From Cephalotrichum gorgonifer (lineage: Eukaryota; Ascomycota; Sordariomycetes; Microascales; Microascaceae): 64,000 nt of DNA. A model generated the notes under the pieces. That model had not been told where the DNA came from. It searched no databases and saw nothing but the letters and a program-made list of their open reading frames with translations. Both the position numbers and the translations under genes were made by a program. The stretch spans positions 1,033,077 through 1,097,076 of the forward strand of contig ONZQ02000005.1 in assembly GCA_900312665.1 (NCBI GenBank), read 5' to 3'. How positions within the stretch are numbered: position 1 is the first letter of the stretch; the number at the start of each line of letters is the position of its first letter. Shown one piece after another: positions 53,050-63,762 of the stretch.

Positions 53050-53190
53050 ATGGACCAAGTTCAAGAGAATAGAACGTCAGAGATTTTCGATCGCAGACAA
53101 AGTAGCGTGCCAGCATGCTTCTCCTCATCCAAGACCGGTTCCTTAGTCAACCGCGCTTATAGAGAATCAACTCTATAGAATCAGTAGACT
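53050..53190 (+). repeat. LTR-like repeat relic, copy B
   Basis: Partner of 39059-39195 (see there): CAAGTTCAAGAGAATAGAAC, CAGAGATTTT, then GCTTCTCCTCATCCAAGACC and CTTAGTCAACCGCGCTTA. The copies are diverged by substitutions and small indels, so old. It ends about 30 bp before the AA9 stop codon. Confidence 0.5.
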
Positions 53191-53221
53191 ACCTTGCCAG
53201 AGAACCCGATCGATATCCCCC

Positions 53222-54263
53222 TTAAGCATGGCGCCGCTTCGCGTGGCCCCTCTTCATGTAGCAGCTCTTCCTTGTCGGGGTAGCCTCGGGTGCAGAGGAT
53301 GTATCAGAAGGGACGTCGGAGGTGACAGCGGCGTCAGAGGTGAGAGCCGTCTCGGCAGCAGCGGTCTCGGTAGGGGCGGCGGTCTTCGAAGAGGCGGCAG
53401 ACGCGGTGGCGGTGGCAACACCAGTGCCAGAAGAGGCAACAGCTCCCGAAGGCGAAGGGATGGTAGAATTGTCAGAGCTGCTGGAGCCAGGGATCCACAG
53501 AGGGGAGCCATAGGGATTGCCATCCACCTGATTCTCGATGGAATAGATCTCCATACCAAATACACCGACAGGGCTCTCTGTACCATTGCCTGTAATCTTG
53601 ATGCTCATGCACTGGGGGTAGTGCTGCTTCCCATAGATAGCAACAATCTCATGGCGAAAGACGTAGTTACCAGCCACAAGCTCCTTCGGGACCTTCGTGA
53701 CCCATTTAGCATCATTGGCGATCATCTCCACAGCAGCCCACTTTCCTGTCACCTCGTTGAACCCACCATGGTCAATCTTGACCCACTTTAGCTGCTCCTT
53801 ATCCACTTTCTGGCAGTCACCGTGGCAGTTGGCAACATAGGTCATGACAGGACCCATGTGGTTCTCAACCCATTGGTTCCACTTGAACTCGACGATTCCA
53901 CCCGCAGAGACGGTTGCGGTCGTGTTAGGGGCGGTGGCGCTCTTGTGGCAAATGATATCGGGGGTCTGGTAGTGTTGCGTCGAGACGAAGCCCATATCGA
54001 GCTGTTGCGCCAGTCAGAGTCGCATCGCGCTTTTGCGAGAACAGAGGTGGTGTACTAGCACTCGGGTATCCATCTTTACTTACGTTCTGGGCATGCCAGG
54101 CGGCCATCTCGGGGATGGGCTGGCCAGCTAGCTCCGCCTTGAGGTACTGGTTCTGCCAGCCCTCGTGGAAAACGCCATCAGTGAGGAAGTGGGTAACGAC
54201 ACCGTGGGCAAAAGCGGTAGAGGCAAGGCCTCCAAGGAGACCGATCATAGAAGTGAAACCCAT
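53222..54263 (-). CDS. AA9 lytic polysaccharide monooxygenase
   Basis: Exons 54263-54084 and 54001-53222, intron 82 bp (GTAAGT..AACAG, phase 0), 319 residues. The signal peptide MGFTSMIGLLGGLASTAFA ends before HGVVTHF, so the mature protein starts with the obligatory His1 of the copper histidine brace. Second copper His: NHMGPVMTY (His108). Axial Tyr: QHYPQC (Tyr188), with the conserved second-sphere His in VFRHEIVAI (His177). After the catalytic domain (to about residue 220) comes a Ser/Thr/Ala-rich linker ending in a basic tail (KRGHAKRRHA), without a CBM1. It oxidatively cleaves crystalline polysaccharide outside the cell. It would cooperate with the GH11 and, if functional, the GMC enzyme to the left. 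TATAAAG on the minus strand at about 54460-54466. Confidence 0.95.
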
Positions 54264-55298
54264 CCTGGATGGAAAGGAAGGGTTGAAAGGGTTTGGTTGA
54301 AGATTTTTACTTCAAAAGACTTGTAAAGAATGGCAGCTTCACACAGTGAAGACTTGTACTTCTGTCAAAAAAAAATGAATGAATGGATGTGATGAGATGA
54401 AGTGAGTGTGGTCTGCTAAAGATCTGGATAATGCAAGGAACTCGAGGATGTCTATCAAGCTTTATATTTCATGTTTTACTCAATCTGCTCATGTCGTTGG
54501 CCCTTGGCCCCCATGATCGCGTCAAGTGTTTGTCCCTAGAAGCCAAGAGTGATCGGCCGCTAGAAGCCCAGGAACGTGGGATGATGAAACACCACTTTGC
54601 TTCTTCAGGCATCCTGCACAAGATAAACAACTCCACGCCGCCAAACCTTTGCCCAGGTTTGATTAGGAGGATCGGTGGGAGTGTTGGCAAACCAAGATGA
54701 GCCACTAATGCCCAGGCCGCTCGTCCTTGCAATTCACCTTCCCACGATAAGACGAGGGTTGGGCCAACAAGCGGCTCCTTTCCGTCCTGCAACGTTACCT
54801 CTCCTTCCCTTGTTGGTTTAGGCTGGTGATAGAGGAGCCTTAAGCGCGGTTAACGGAGAGGGAATGCAGATTGTTTCAGGCAGACCCATATCGCCAGCGG
54901 GGGATCGCCATAGCGCCTGGAGTTTGGGTCAAATGCGGGGGGAGCTGAACCCGAATATGGGCTACAGTGGGGAGCTCATGCCCAGCTAATCGCTTTAATA
55001 TCAAAGGGCGTGTGGGGCGGCGATCATTTTGTGGAGCAGAAATCTTTGCCAGAATAGTTATCGAGATCCATCGGGTCATTCGTTCCGACTTCTTCAGGGG
55101 TTGATGGAAACATGCAAGGCACAAGAAAGCAATTAGGAGACAACTAGGCCCAAAGCGTACAAGAGACCCTATATAGTGAGCCTGGTTCGTCTAGCAGATC
55201 CTGTATATTCCCACGCGCTAAGAGAAACCGACGCGTCTCAGGTCCCTCTTGGGGGATCCGCCAGTAAGCAATAGGTGTTCGAAGTAAGCGCCCTAATA
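54264..55298. other. intergenic, AA9 promoter side
   Basis: No gene supported. Upstream region of the AA9 gene, with a TATA-like box about 200 bp before the ATG. Confidence 0.5.
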
Positions 55299-56520
55299 TC
55301 AGTCGTCGGCCAGTCCCAGAAATGCCTCGTCACCAGTCGAATCCAAACCTACCTCGAACAACACCTTCCCAATCTCCATGAGCGCGAGCGGCTTCCAAGG
55401 CATTGATACTCTCCAAAACCCAGGAGCACCTCATAAGCCCGATTCATAGATGTCAACAAGTTTCCCCATCCTCCTCGAGCGGCCACTGCTCGGGCCGGGC
55501 CTCCACCAACTCGTCCCCAAGCGGATCTTCCGCTGGTACATAGCTAGTCTCCTAATGCCTATGAGAGTGCCCCTGGAAGGAAGACCTCCTTGCCCTTGAC
55601 AGCCACCGTGTCACTCCCGTCCGGGACACGTTTCGGGGCTTCATCGGACCCAGGCTAGTCTAAGGATCAGTCGGGATGCAAAATTTCCTAGTAGCAGCCT
55701 AGCCCACAATCTATGGGGTGAATGTGGATTTACTCCATAACGTCCAGCAAGTACGGCAGCTTCCGCACTTCCACTCTGCGATGACGCTCGGAGCTACCGC
55801 AATGGCCCCATTTTTCACAGCATCGTCGACCTCCCTCTGACGTTTAACGTAAATTCTCCATGGAGAGGACACAAAAGTCGGTCTCCCTTATCGAGTCGGG
55901 GGAGTTGTGTCGGACCCGGCTCTAATTTACAAGAAAGCCTCGCTAATAACCTGCTTCTTTCCTAGTCCATGTCCCATAAATGCCCCGAGCATATCCGACT
56001 TGTTACTTGTATCCCTATCCTGCTCCAATCTCGCCTCCACAAACCTCTTCGCTGTCGCAACGACTCTCCTGAGCCCCACATTCTCATTCTCGGTCGGACC
56101 AAAGTTACGGGATACCCAGATGCTAGACGATACCCGCAAGCCCTAGCACCATAATGTGGTTTACAACCAATAGCCCGACCGGACCGCCGCGGCTTCGATG
56201 AATTGGTCCGCGTCCACGCCGGCGTGGATATTCCCGACCGACTCGCGGAATCAAATTCGATGCAGCTAATAATATGGAGCTCGAAAAGTTATCTCTTGTG
56301 TGAACTCGAAGGAAGGACTTCCCCTCGGACTTCTAGGAGGAGTACTTCGTGCGGATCATGTTGAGGATTTCGTTGGCGTCGGCGTCGATAGATGCTTCGA
56401 GACCGGTATTTCCCTTTCCATTTAAGATCGCCTAAGAAAGAGCCATTTGGGTAGAACTCATTTTCGGGCGAAGCAAAGTGGCGCCGCGTCGGAGAAGCAG
56501 GTTTTACCATAGCCAATAGC
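55299..56520 (-). pseudogene. cytochrome P450 pseudogene (pisatin-demethylase-like clan)
   Basis: Successive P450 landmarks in order on the minus strand, in changing frames: GLEASIDADANEILNMIRTK (about 56415-56340), FIEAARRSGYWLVVNHIMVL, RRVVATAKRFVEARLEQ and SDMLGAFMGHGLGKKQVISE (56140-55930), a stop, then I-helix RAGSDTT (55903-55923), REVDDAVKNGAI, RKLPYLLDVME then a stop (K-helix region), IHIHP, VPDGSDTVAVKGKEVFLPG, RPEQWPLEEDGE, and the haem loop LGFGEYQCLG with Cys at 55400-55402, then KPLALMEIGKVLFE one frame over. At least four stops and several single-base frame changes are present, but the domain order is complete from mid-protein to the haem loop. The N-terminal anchor was not found. 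The gene is dead; its neighbour is an intact acyltransferase. Confidence 0.88.
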
Positions 56521-57691
56521 TGCTGTCTTCGCTTCTTGTGCTTCTTCTCATCAAGCTCGCTGGAATACGTGATCTTGGCCGGGTCGGAACCGAGTCACTT
56601 GAAAATACCACGTTGCGCAACCGTAGGGCCGGCCAGCAAAAGGAGCTGATGAACCCCAGAGGTGCGGTTCGAAAATGATTAAATCGTCGGGTCAGATACG
56701 AGCGTGGGGACCTATCGTGATGGGACGGGATCTGTTGGTGATGGGGTTCCGTCCGGCGGCTAGGAGTAGGCCACTCGCGTTTGAATGGCGTGAATACCGT
56801 GCTCGTGAGTCGCCTTTCTATGCCTGACAGGCCAGTGGCTGCTATGAATCACCCGTGTGTGCTATTACGAGAATGATCTTATGCGGCATGGAAACAAGCG
56901 CGGGAATTGAGGGCGACGTAGCAGTCCATGCCAGTAACAAAGATGGCCTAGAGAAACTCGTAGACCTGGTCCAGAAACCCTTTTATTTCAGAGTCACTGG
57001 CCAAGGACAAGACAGGAGAGGCATGGGGATAAGCCTCCCCGCGAGCGCGGAAGGTCTTGATTTGAGGCGAGGGGATACCATCGCGCCAATACTCCGTTGA
57101 GGGGGTTTCCTCTCGTCTTGGATAGCCCCCCCACCCCCCGGCTCAAGCTGACCCATTACCTGCCTGATCATCCGCTCTGGGCCTCCCAAAGCAGCAACTC
57201 CTCAGCGTTCTTCTTTCCAAGTAGTACAAGTAAAAGAGGGGAGCTCTATAAGCCCTAATTTTCAGCCATTGGCCTAATATTATGATATCCGAAAGCGGCT
57301 TGGCCAAAGACGGGAGCCGGGGAGGTTATCCGTGGAGACAATAGGGGGCGAGCGCTTTGTTTAAGTGACACGAAAGGTGCTGAGCTTTGTTGAGTCTACC
57401 TTGCTCTACCCCCTTCGATCTTATCGCGCCGAAGGGCATGGCAGAACTGCAACTTCTCCTTCACTTTAATAAATCCTTACCCGACGGTGGATAGGCCATA
57501 TGTTTCAGGCTCCAAGGTGTCAATTGGACGTGGTGGGACATATGGTGCATGACACTTCTGGCTTGGGGCACCTCAAAGGAGCATCGCGAGCCCGTGCTTG
57601 GAAGTGGTCTTTACAGATACTTGATTGGAAGATTCCATTTCGAGCACATTGTATGGCTCATCTGTATAAGAGTCGTGGCCTACTGACACCG
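56521..57691. other. intergenic, nothing recognised
   Basis: May hold the eroded 5' end of the P450. No frame with family resemblance was seen. TACTTGTA (complement) occurs at 57225. Confidence 0.45.
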
Positions 57692-59200
57692 CTAAGCTCT
57701 GGTGATATCCTCCGCATCGACACCCCTGAACTCAAAGTACTTGCTCCACTCCGGGTCCTCGATCAGCTGCTGTGTAAGATCCTTCTCAAACGCAACCTGC
57801 AGCTCCGAGCCCTCGTCATCCCCAGAAGGCCCGCTGCGAGGCGGGTAGACAATGATGAGGCCCTCAGTCACCGTGTCGAACAGATGACGGAATGCATTGG
57901 GCTTGCCGAAACCGAAATCGGCGGTGCATACGTTGGCGTCTCGCCAATCGGTGACGACCGTGGACCCGGGAGGGAAGGAATTGACGCGGACAGATAGATC
58001 CGCCTTGTTGCGGATAGGTGCAAGCATCGCCAGCGCGCCGTTTAGCATCTCACCGGTGCATCCGTTGGTCAATTGGCGGATGTAGTACGCTAGCCTGGGG
58101 AAGGGCGCCTCGGAAACGATCTCGGCGAGGGATAGCTGTGGCACGGCAGCCATGGCGGACATGGTGGCGAAGAAGGCGTTGCCCTGCATGCGGGCCGGTA
58201 GCACGGGGTCCGTGAGGCGCTTGGTCATATTCACGCCCTCAGCCCATATCGGGTTTGAGGCCGGGTCAAGATTGTATACAGGCTCGCGGATCTTGGAGAA
58301 GACGCGCCACGCAAGGGCCGCCATAGCATCGTAAGTGGAGATCCATGTGCCGTCGTCGGGCGAGGCGGCTTTCTTGAGAAGGGCGGCCTTGCTCTTGGGC
58401 AGGTGGAATATGAGCGACTGGCAGACATTGTGGCCCGGGTGGCGGTCGGCTTGGGGAGGAGCATTGACGCGGGCCTCTTCGGGGACTGGGGCAGTAGTAA
58501 AGCGGCTGCGGTCGAGGCACTTGGGGTCAAAGGTGGGGAACTCGGACTTATTGACGATAGCGTAGCAGTTTTCAGCCAGCTGCTTGGTGAAGGAGCCCCA
58601 GCCCATGACATCGTTGCTATAGTGATGCGAGTGCATGTTGAAGATAAGGCCGCCTGGGATGAAGTTGGCTTTGAACGATGAGATCACTGGGTTGGCATTA
58701 GGGTTCGCCTCAGGCTTTTCGCCGTAGGTCATGGGGGAATTGCTCAAGGTGTTGATGTCGCCAAGTGTGGTGGCAACGAAGTTGGCCTTCTCTATCTCAG
58801 CAAAAGATGGGAACCCATCTTCGGGGGTGTCGATATACTGGATCACGAACTTGACAGTGTCGTTCTTCCGTTTGACGAAGGAGTGCGACCCGTCCTCATC
58901 CGGCTCGATGGTGCCGACAAGGTGCCTTGCTTGGCTAAGAGTCCGCTCCAGGCCCTCCTTGAGCACTGCCGCAATCTTGCTATAGGGTGATTAATATAGC
59001 CTGTACTTTATTGCTAGGCAAGAATCGAGACGTGGGCGTGCCACTAACCTCTTATCATCATCGTCTAGCTTGAAGAAAAGGGCATAGTTGTTGTAGGTCA
59101 TCGCCGACAAGTAGTCGAGCGTGGAGAGCTTGCGCCGCTCCTCCTCTGGATCATTCTCCCAACCCAGGGGGTGAAGGTGCAATTCCTCGAGGTTAGGCAT
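57692..59200 (-). CDS. acyltransferase of the trichothecene 3-O-acetyltransferase (Tri101)/BAHD-like family
   Basis: Exons 59200-59049 and 58979-57692, intron 69 bp (GTTAGT..CTATAG), 479 residues. The N-terminal PLGWENDPEEERRKLSTLDY and YNNYALFF are typical of this fungal clan. The catalytic HxxxD motif is in NMHSHHYSNDVMGW; the structural DFGWG-like motif is TADFGFGKPNAFRH near the C-terminus. The enzyme moves an acyl group from acyl-CoA to a hydroxyl (or amine) of a small molecule in the cytosol; the acceptor cannot be told, and family resemblance alone does not mean trichothecene metabolism. The dead P450 upstream on the right-to-left strand suggests both belonged to one tailoring set. The gene itself is uninterrupted. 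Confidence 0.92.
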
Positions 59201-61203
59201 GGCGGTAGACTGTTGGGCAGAGAGTATCTGGTTGATGTTTGATGCGAACGGGTCAGAGAATCGTGTTGAGCTGTTGGATTGCGGGGCGCGTTTGCAGAAT
59301 CGCGGGTGCTGTGGACCAAAGGAAAGTCTGGCAGGGTGGAATTGTCAAGCAGCTGGTAATGCTGACCTACTCGTCCTGGCCCAGGGATACCGTACCATGG
59401 CTCATCTCCCTCTTCGGCGTGGAGACACCCCCGCTGTCACCCTCGCGCTCCCTCCCCCGGACCCCCTTTCGCGGGTAGCTCCCCGAGAATTAGACGAGAA
59501 TACTTGTATACGCGGCCCCGACGACGAGGATTCGGGGTAGATGGAGACCCACCCAGAGGCCCCTGTAGCCCCTGTTTCGACCCCCTCCCACCGAGATTAC
59601 ACGATGTGACCCCGGACCCCCCGGGACCAGGTTCCGTCGCAGCAAAGAATACTTGTACCAATTTGGCTGTACTTAAGTACTTGTAAACCTGGGGCAACTG
59701 CGATGTCGCCCAAATTCTTTGCTCACATAGAAGAAAAAAAGGCACCGATAGCAGTCCGAAGAAGAATTTGTTCGTCTGCCTGCCTTGTTGTACAATCCCC
59801 CCCCTTCTCCTCCCAAAAAGGAAAGAAAAGGAAGAAAAAAAGCTAGGAGTGATTACTCGTCCTTAGGGTTAGTAGCATAGGCCAACTAGCAAGTGTCCGG
59901 GGATCGGACTGTCAGTCGCACGTATAGCCGTGCTTGGCAAGGACACGCCGGGTGGATGATCCCATGCAAGCGAGCCTGCAAGCAAGTTCAAGTAGCTCCC
60001 AAGCCGCGAGCCCCCACGTTCTCTGGTTTGACAAAGAGGAAGCAGGAGGAGGGGCCCACTTGATGAACTTCGAAGCCATTGTGAACAACTCGGGCCTCTC
60101 TGCAGGACGTGCTGCTTGGATTTCGAACGAAGAGGGATCGGCAATGGGAGATGAAGTTTCCCCACATCCCGCTACCCGTACCAGTAGTGCCCGCAACGGC
60201 GGTCACGCTAATAGTGGACCAACCTATGTAGCACATTGTCGAATTCGAAAGTACGACGTGACACTCGGAAGCCATACTTTAGTACAACTATACAACGTCA
60301 TGTACTACTTAGCGGCAGGGCTTGTGACATTCTCACAAGCTTAGCTCGTAGAACGCCAGGGACAAATGGGTACATACTGTACTTATGTGTGCAACAAGCA
60401 CGGGTACCCCTGTCGGAGGAACAAAGGATCGTCAGATAGTCCAAGTCAATACGGAGTACACACTGAAAGATACCAGCACGTAAAGAGAACAGGGGTGTGG
60501 TGAAGATTGCGTCAAACCGCCCGGCACTACTCCCTTCTTGGAGAAGATCTCCATAATAAACTCCTGATAAACCCGCGACACTTAATTAAGTATACTTGTG
60601 GCAGCAACGTTTGGGTCTCCGCGGAACCTTACGCCAGTCTTCCAAGCACAGAAGCAAGTGTTTTAATAGCGCCCATCTCGTGTCAAGATCATTCGTATTA
60701 CGAGTCATGGGAGCCCCACACCAACCCCCCGTATGAGTAGTGTGGTTCTACGACACGGCATGGGCATGTGCAGCCGCATACGACGTATCCACCTGGTCCC
60801 CACCTCGGCTCGAAGGAACACGAGCATGGGGTGGGTGGGGGGGATGGGGAGCTATTAGATATACGAAGCAAGAGACGGCTTGCTCAACTCCGACAGAGGG
60901 CGGAGGGCGGAACCCCCTGAAGATCCAGGCTATTGATCAGGTTACAGGCGGAGTCGGTTGTCTACGACTTCTATCACCACGGCATTTTAGGTCTCGCCTT
61001 GACACAACGATGTTCTCGGACAGATTTTCGCCCCGGAAAGGGACAATAGGTGATATATATATCTTCGGAAGGCTACTTCCATTTAAGCATACTGGTATAG
61101 TCTCTACCTAAGAACAAGGGTGAAATATAAATGTATCGAGTACAGGCAAAGCGATATGGACTGTGACGGGCGAGCCCGGCTAACCCGACATGGGTGGAAA
61201 TTT
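59201..61203. other. intergenic, nothing recognised
   Basis: About 2 kb. Contains TACTTGTA at 59501, 59650 and 59678, and ATACGGAGTACAC at about 60449. A minus frame from 60196 to 59912 (94 codons) is open but matches nothing; not called. Confidence 0.5.
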
Positions 61204-62632
61204 CTACCTCCACTGCATCCGTGGGTCACGCGCAGTTGTATAGCGCATCGTCTCCTCGCTGTTAACGTCCGAATCGTGAGTGACTGCCACCTGCGTGGTG
61301 CGGACAATACCGTTCTCGAGCCTAGCGCGGGGAGTGTGCAGGTACTCCGCCGACTCGGACGAGCCAAGATTTTTCATCTCGGTGTGGTCATCGAGTTCCT
61401 GATACGAGTCGTTGGCGGAGCGGAGGTTCTTGGACCTCACCGCACTGCTGTTGCCGGTGTGCTTGGGGGTGGCGCCGCTGCCGCCGGCCGTGGTGCTCAT
61501 ACCGAGGCCCCTCTTCATCTTGCGCCAGGTACCACTCTCTATGAGGATCTTGGGTATGCAGGGGACGCAGACAACGATGAAGCCGCAGGTCATCTCGGCG
61601 AATGCCCAGAAGCAGACGGGGCCGATGTTGTAGATGGAGTCCACGGCGTCCGCGTAATCAATGGTGACGGCAAGACGGAAGGCGGCGGACACACAAGCCC
61701 TATTTAGTCCAGGATCAGCCGTCAGGCAGAGACAGGGGGACTTGGCGCGATGTTCGGGGATTGGTTTAACTCACAAGACACCGAGTGAGAAGATAAAGGA
61801 CACACCGAGCCTCTTCTTCCAGCTCATCTTAAGATCCCAGATGATCTTCTGGGGAATAAAGAGGACGAAGCAGTCCGAGGCAAGTTGGAAGGCCGCTGAG
61901 GCAGTCTCGACATTGTGGGCATTAAAGCACTTTCCTGGAAGCCAGAACTCCCACTTTTTTCTGGTAGGGATACAGGCCAGGTTTAGAGCAATGATGATGG
62001 CAATGCCGAAGGCAGCCTGGATGCCAATCATGATCCAGGCGGACCAGAAGAACCAATTCCTTGTACCCCTGGGCACAAACATTCCCAGCCACTCCAGCAA
62101 GATGGATATCTTGAGGAGAGGAAGGCATGCTGTATAGAAGACTCCAGCAATATGGACGAGCTAAGTAGCTGTTAGTTGCAGCCATGGCTTTGGAGGAAGT
62201 AAGATCGCTAGAACATACATAACCCATCGGGACCGTTTGTCGCAACGTGACATTCCATGTATGGACATAATACCCTGGGCTTGGGATCAAACTTGCAGTG
62301 CTATAAGTCCAGCCGACAAAACATGCCTGACGACCTTCGTTAGCTTGTGTCGATATTGTGCACAAACGGGGGGAGGGACCCACGAATGCGGCCACGATCA
62401 GATATTCTTGAACCTGGGCCTTTCTCATGAGAGCAAGCTTGGCGTAGAGGCGGATTCCCAGGCAGAGCACCACGACGGACGTGCAAGCGGCGATGACGCC
62501 TATTGCCAGTCCATTCTGGTTGGGAGGGTTGTCGAAGTTGCTGAATTGGTCGCTCGGCGGCTGCATGGCTGGAAGGTCCAGCATGGCGTCCAGCTCCGCC
62601 GGGGAGAGCTGAGTAAAGTCGATTTCTGCCAT
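61204..62632 (-). CDS. second rhodopsin-domain membrane protein (Pth11-like)
   Basis: Four exons on the minus strand: 62632-62384, 62326-62219, 62160-61775, 61699-61204; introns of 57, 58 and 75 bp (GTGGGT..GTCAG, GTATGT..CTTAG, GTGAGT..AATAG), all frame-consistent; 412 residues. The N-terminus is acidic and extracellular (MAEIDFTQLSPAELDAMLDL), then TM1 GLAIGVIAACTSVVVLCLGI, a QVQEYLIVAAF segment in the place of the W-DDW signature, LVHIAGVFYTACLPLLKISI with EWLGMFVPRGTRNWFFWSAW, the CIPTRKKWEFWLPGKCFNAH loop, ASAAFQLASDCFVLFIPQKI and SWKKRLGVSFIFSLGVL, then the last helix and a hydrophilic tail of about 110 residues. The arrangement is that of fungal rhodopsin-domain receptors-like proteins. 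It differs from the 46.7-kb paralogue in sequence and intron positions, so the two are not a recent tandem pair. Confidence 0.88.
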
Positions 62633-63762
62633 ATTGAATAGCGGTGGTGGTGCGTCGGTGGTCGTCGATCAGTGGTGCCTGCCCTTAGCCGACTGGCGAT
62701 CTAGCCCCGTGGATGCGATGAGTTAGAACGAGCTAGACGGCTGATGGAATCCGAGAAGAAACTAGGAGTCGGGAACTATGCCATATCAGCGGGTGGCTGA
62801 ATGGAGGCGCCATCTTGTAGTTGGAGAGGCAATTGTCCGTTGCGGGAGAGGCGTCGATCACTACCTCGGGACAATAATCCCAGGAGATATCAAAATCGGG
62901 CGCTCGCAAGGATACCTAGTCCAGCACACAACTACCCGAATATACTTCATACCTGTTGTACTTTCGCTTCTTCCTGCACTCCTATTAATACAAGGATTAT
63001 GTTTATCGTCCAAGACTTGGGCCTGGGTACCATAACCTAGCCAGCAGGGATATGGTGAAAATTACGGACGTTTGGGAATTGAAGGATTCACTTTTCCAAG
63101 AGAGTAGTTGTCATATCCGACGAATTCCCCAATTCTCATGGGTACTCGCATTTTCTCCTCCCTGAAAGTTATAAGACATGTATAAGGAGATATGTAGCAC
63201 GGATACGCCGGGCGGTCTGGGCTCTGGAAAACGCACTTCGACTAACGAAAGAAACATGAGGGAGCATTCTGGAATTGGCGTATAAGTAAGCACATATGGC
63301 CCCATCCTGTCTCCAAAAAAGGAGCCTGCATCCCGCCCGAATCATACCAGGTCGACCCATCAAGTCATTTAAAGGAAGGATTCACGCATACTCTCATACA
63401 AGTATTCCGAGGTTGTGAGTGGAGCCAAAGCTGGAGAAACAAGCAGGGTGGTACTCCGAGCACTTACGTACATACGGCATTAAGGAGGCACAGGGATATA
63501 CTCAGTGGGATGGAACCGAAATTTCAGTCTCTTCTTTGCTTCTTTCTAATCATTATTAATAACTCAATCCTTCCCGTCATTGATACGCCGAACCAGATCC
63601 TCCTACCCATTCTTGTCGATCTCGTCCTGCGCCGTGCTACCCGTTTTGAAACACCTGGCCCCCAAGTGCCCCTCATCCCCCACGCAGCACACCTATTATC
63701 CGTTCCTAGATCGGGATCGGGACCACTCCTACTTTACGAAGTACAAACACAAGTCTTTCAAG
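62633..63762. other. intergenic, nothing recognised
   Basis: Upstream of two divergent genes. TACTTGTA (complement) at 63397. No other signal supported. Confidence 0.5.

Noticed and set aside
53228..53791. 187-codon + frame opposite the AA9 gene
   Set aside because: Gly/Arg-rich antisense of the Ser/Ala linker; shadow.
61204..62632. Fusion of the rhodopsin gene with the left antisense frame 61120-61707
   Set aside because: That + frame is the antisense of the last exon.
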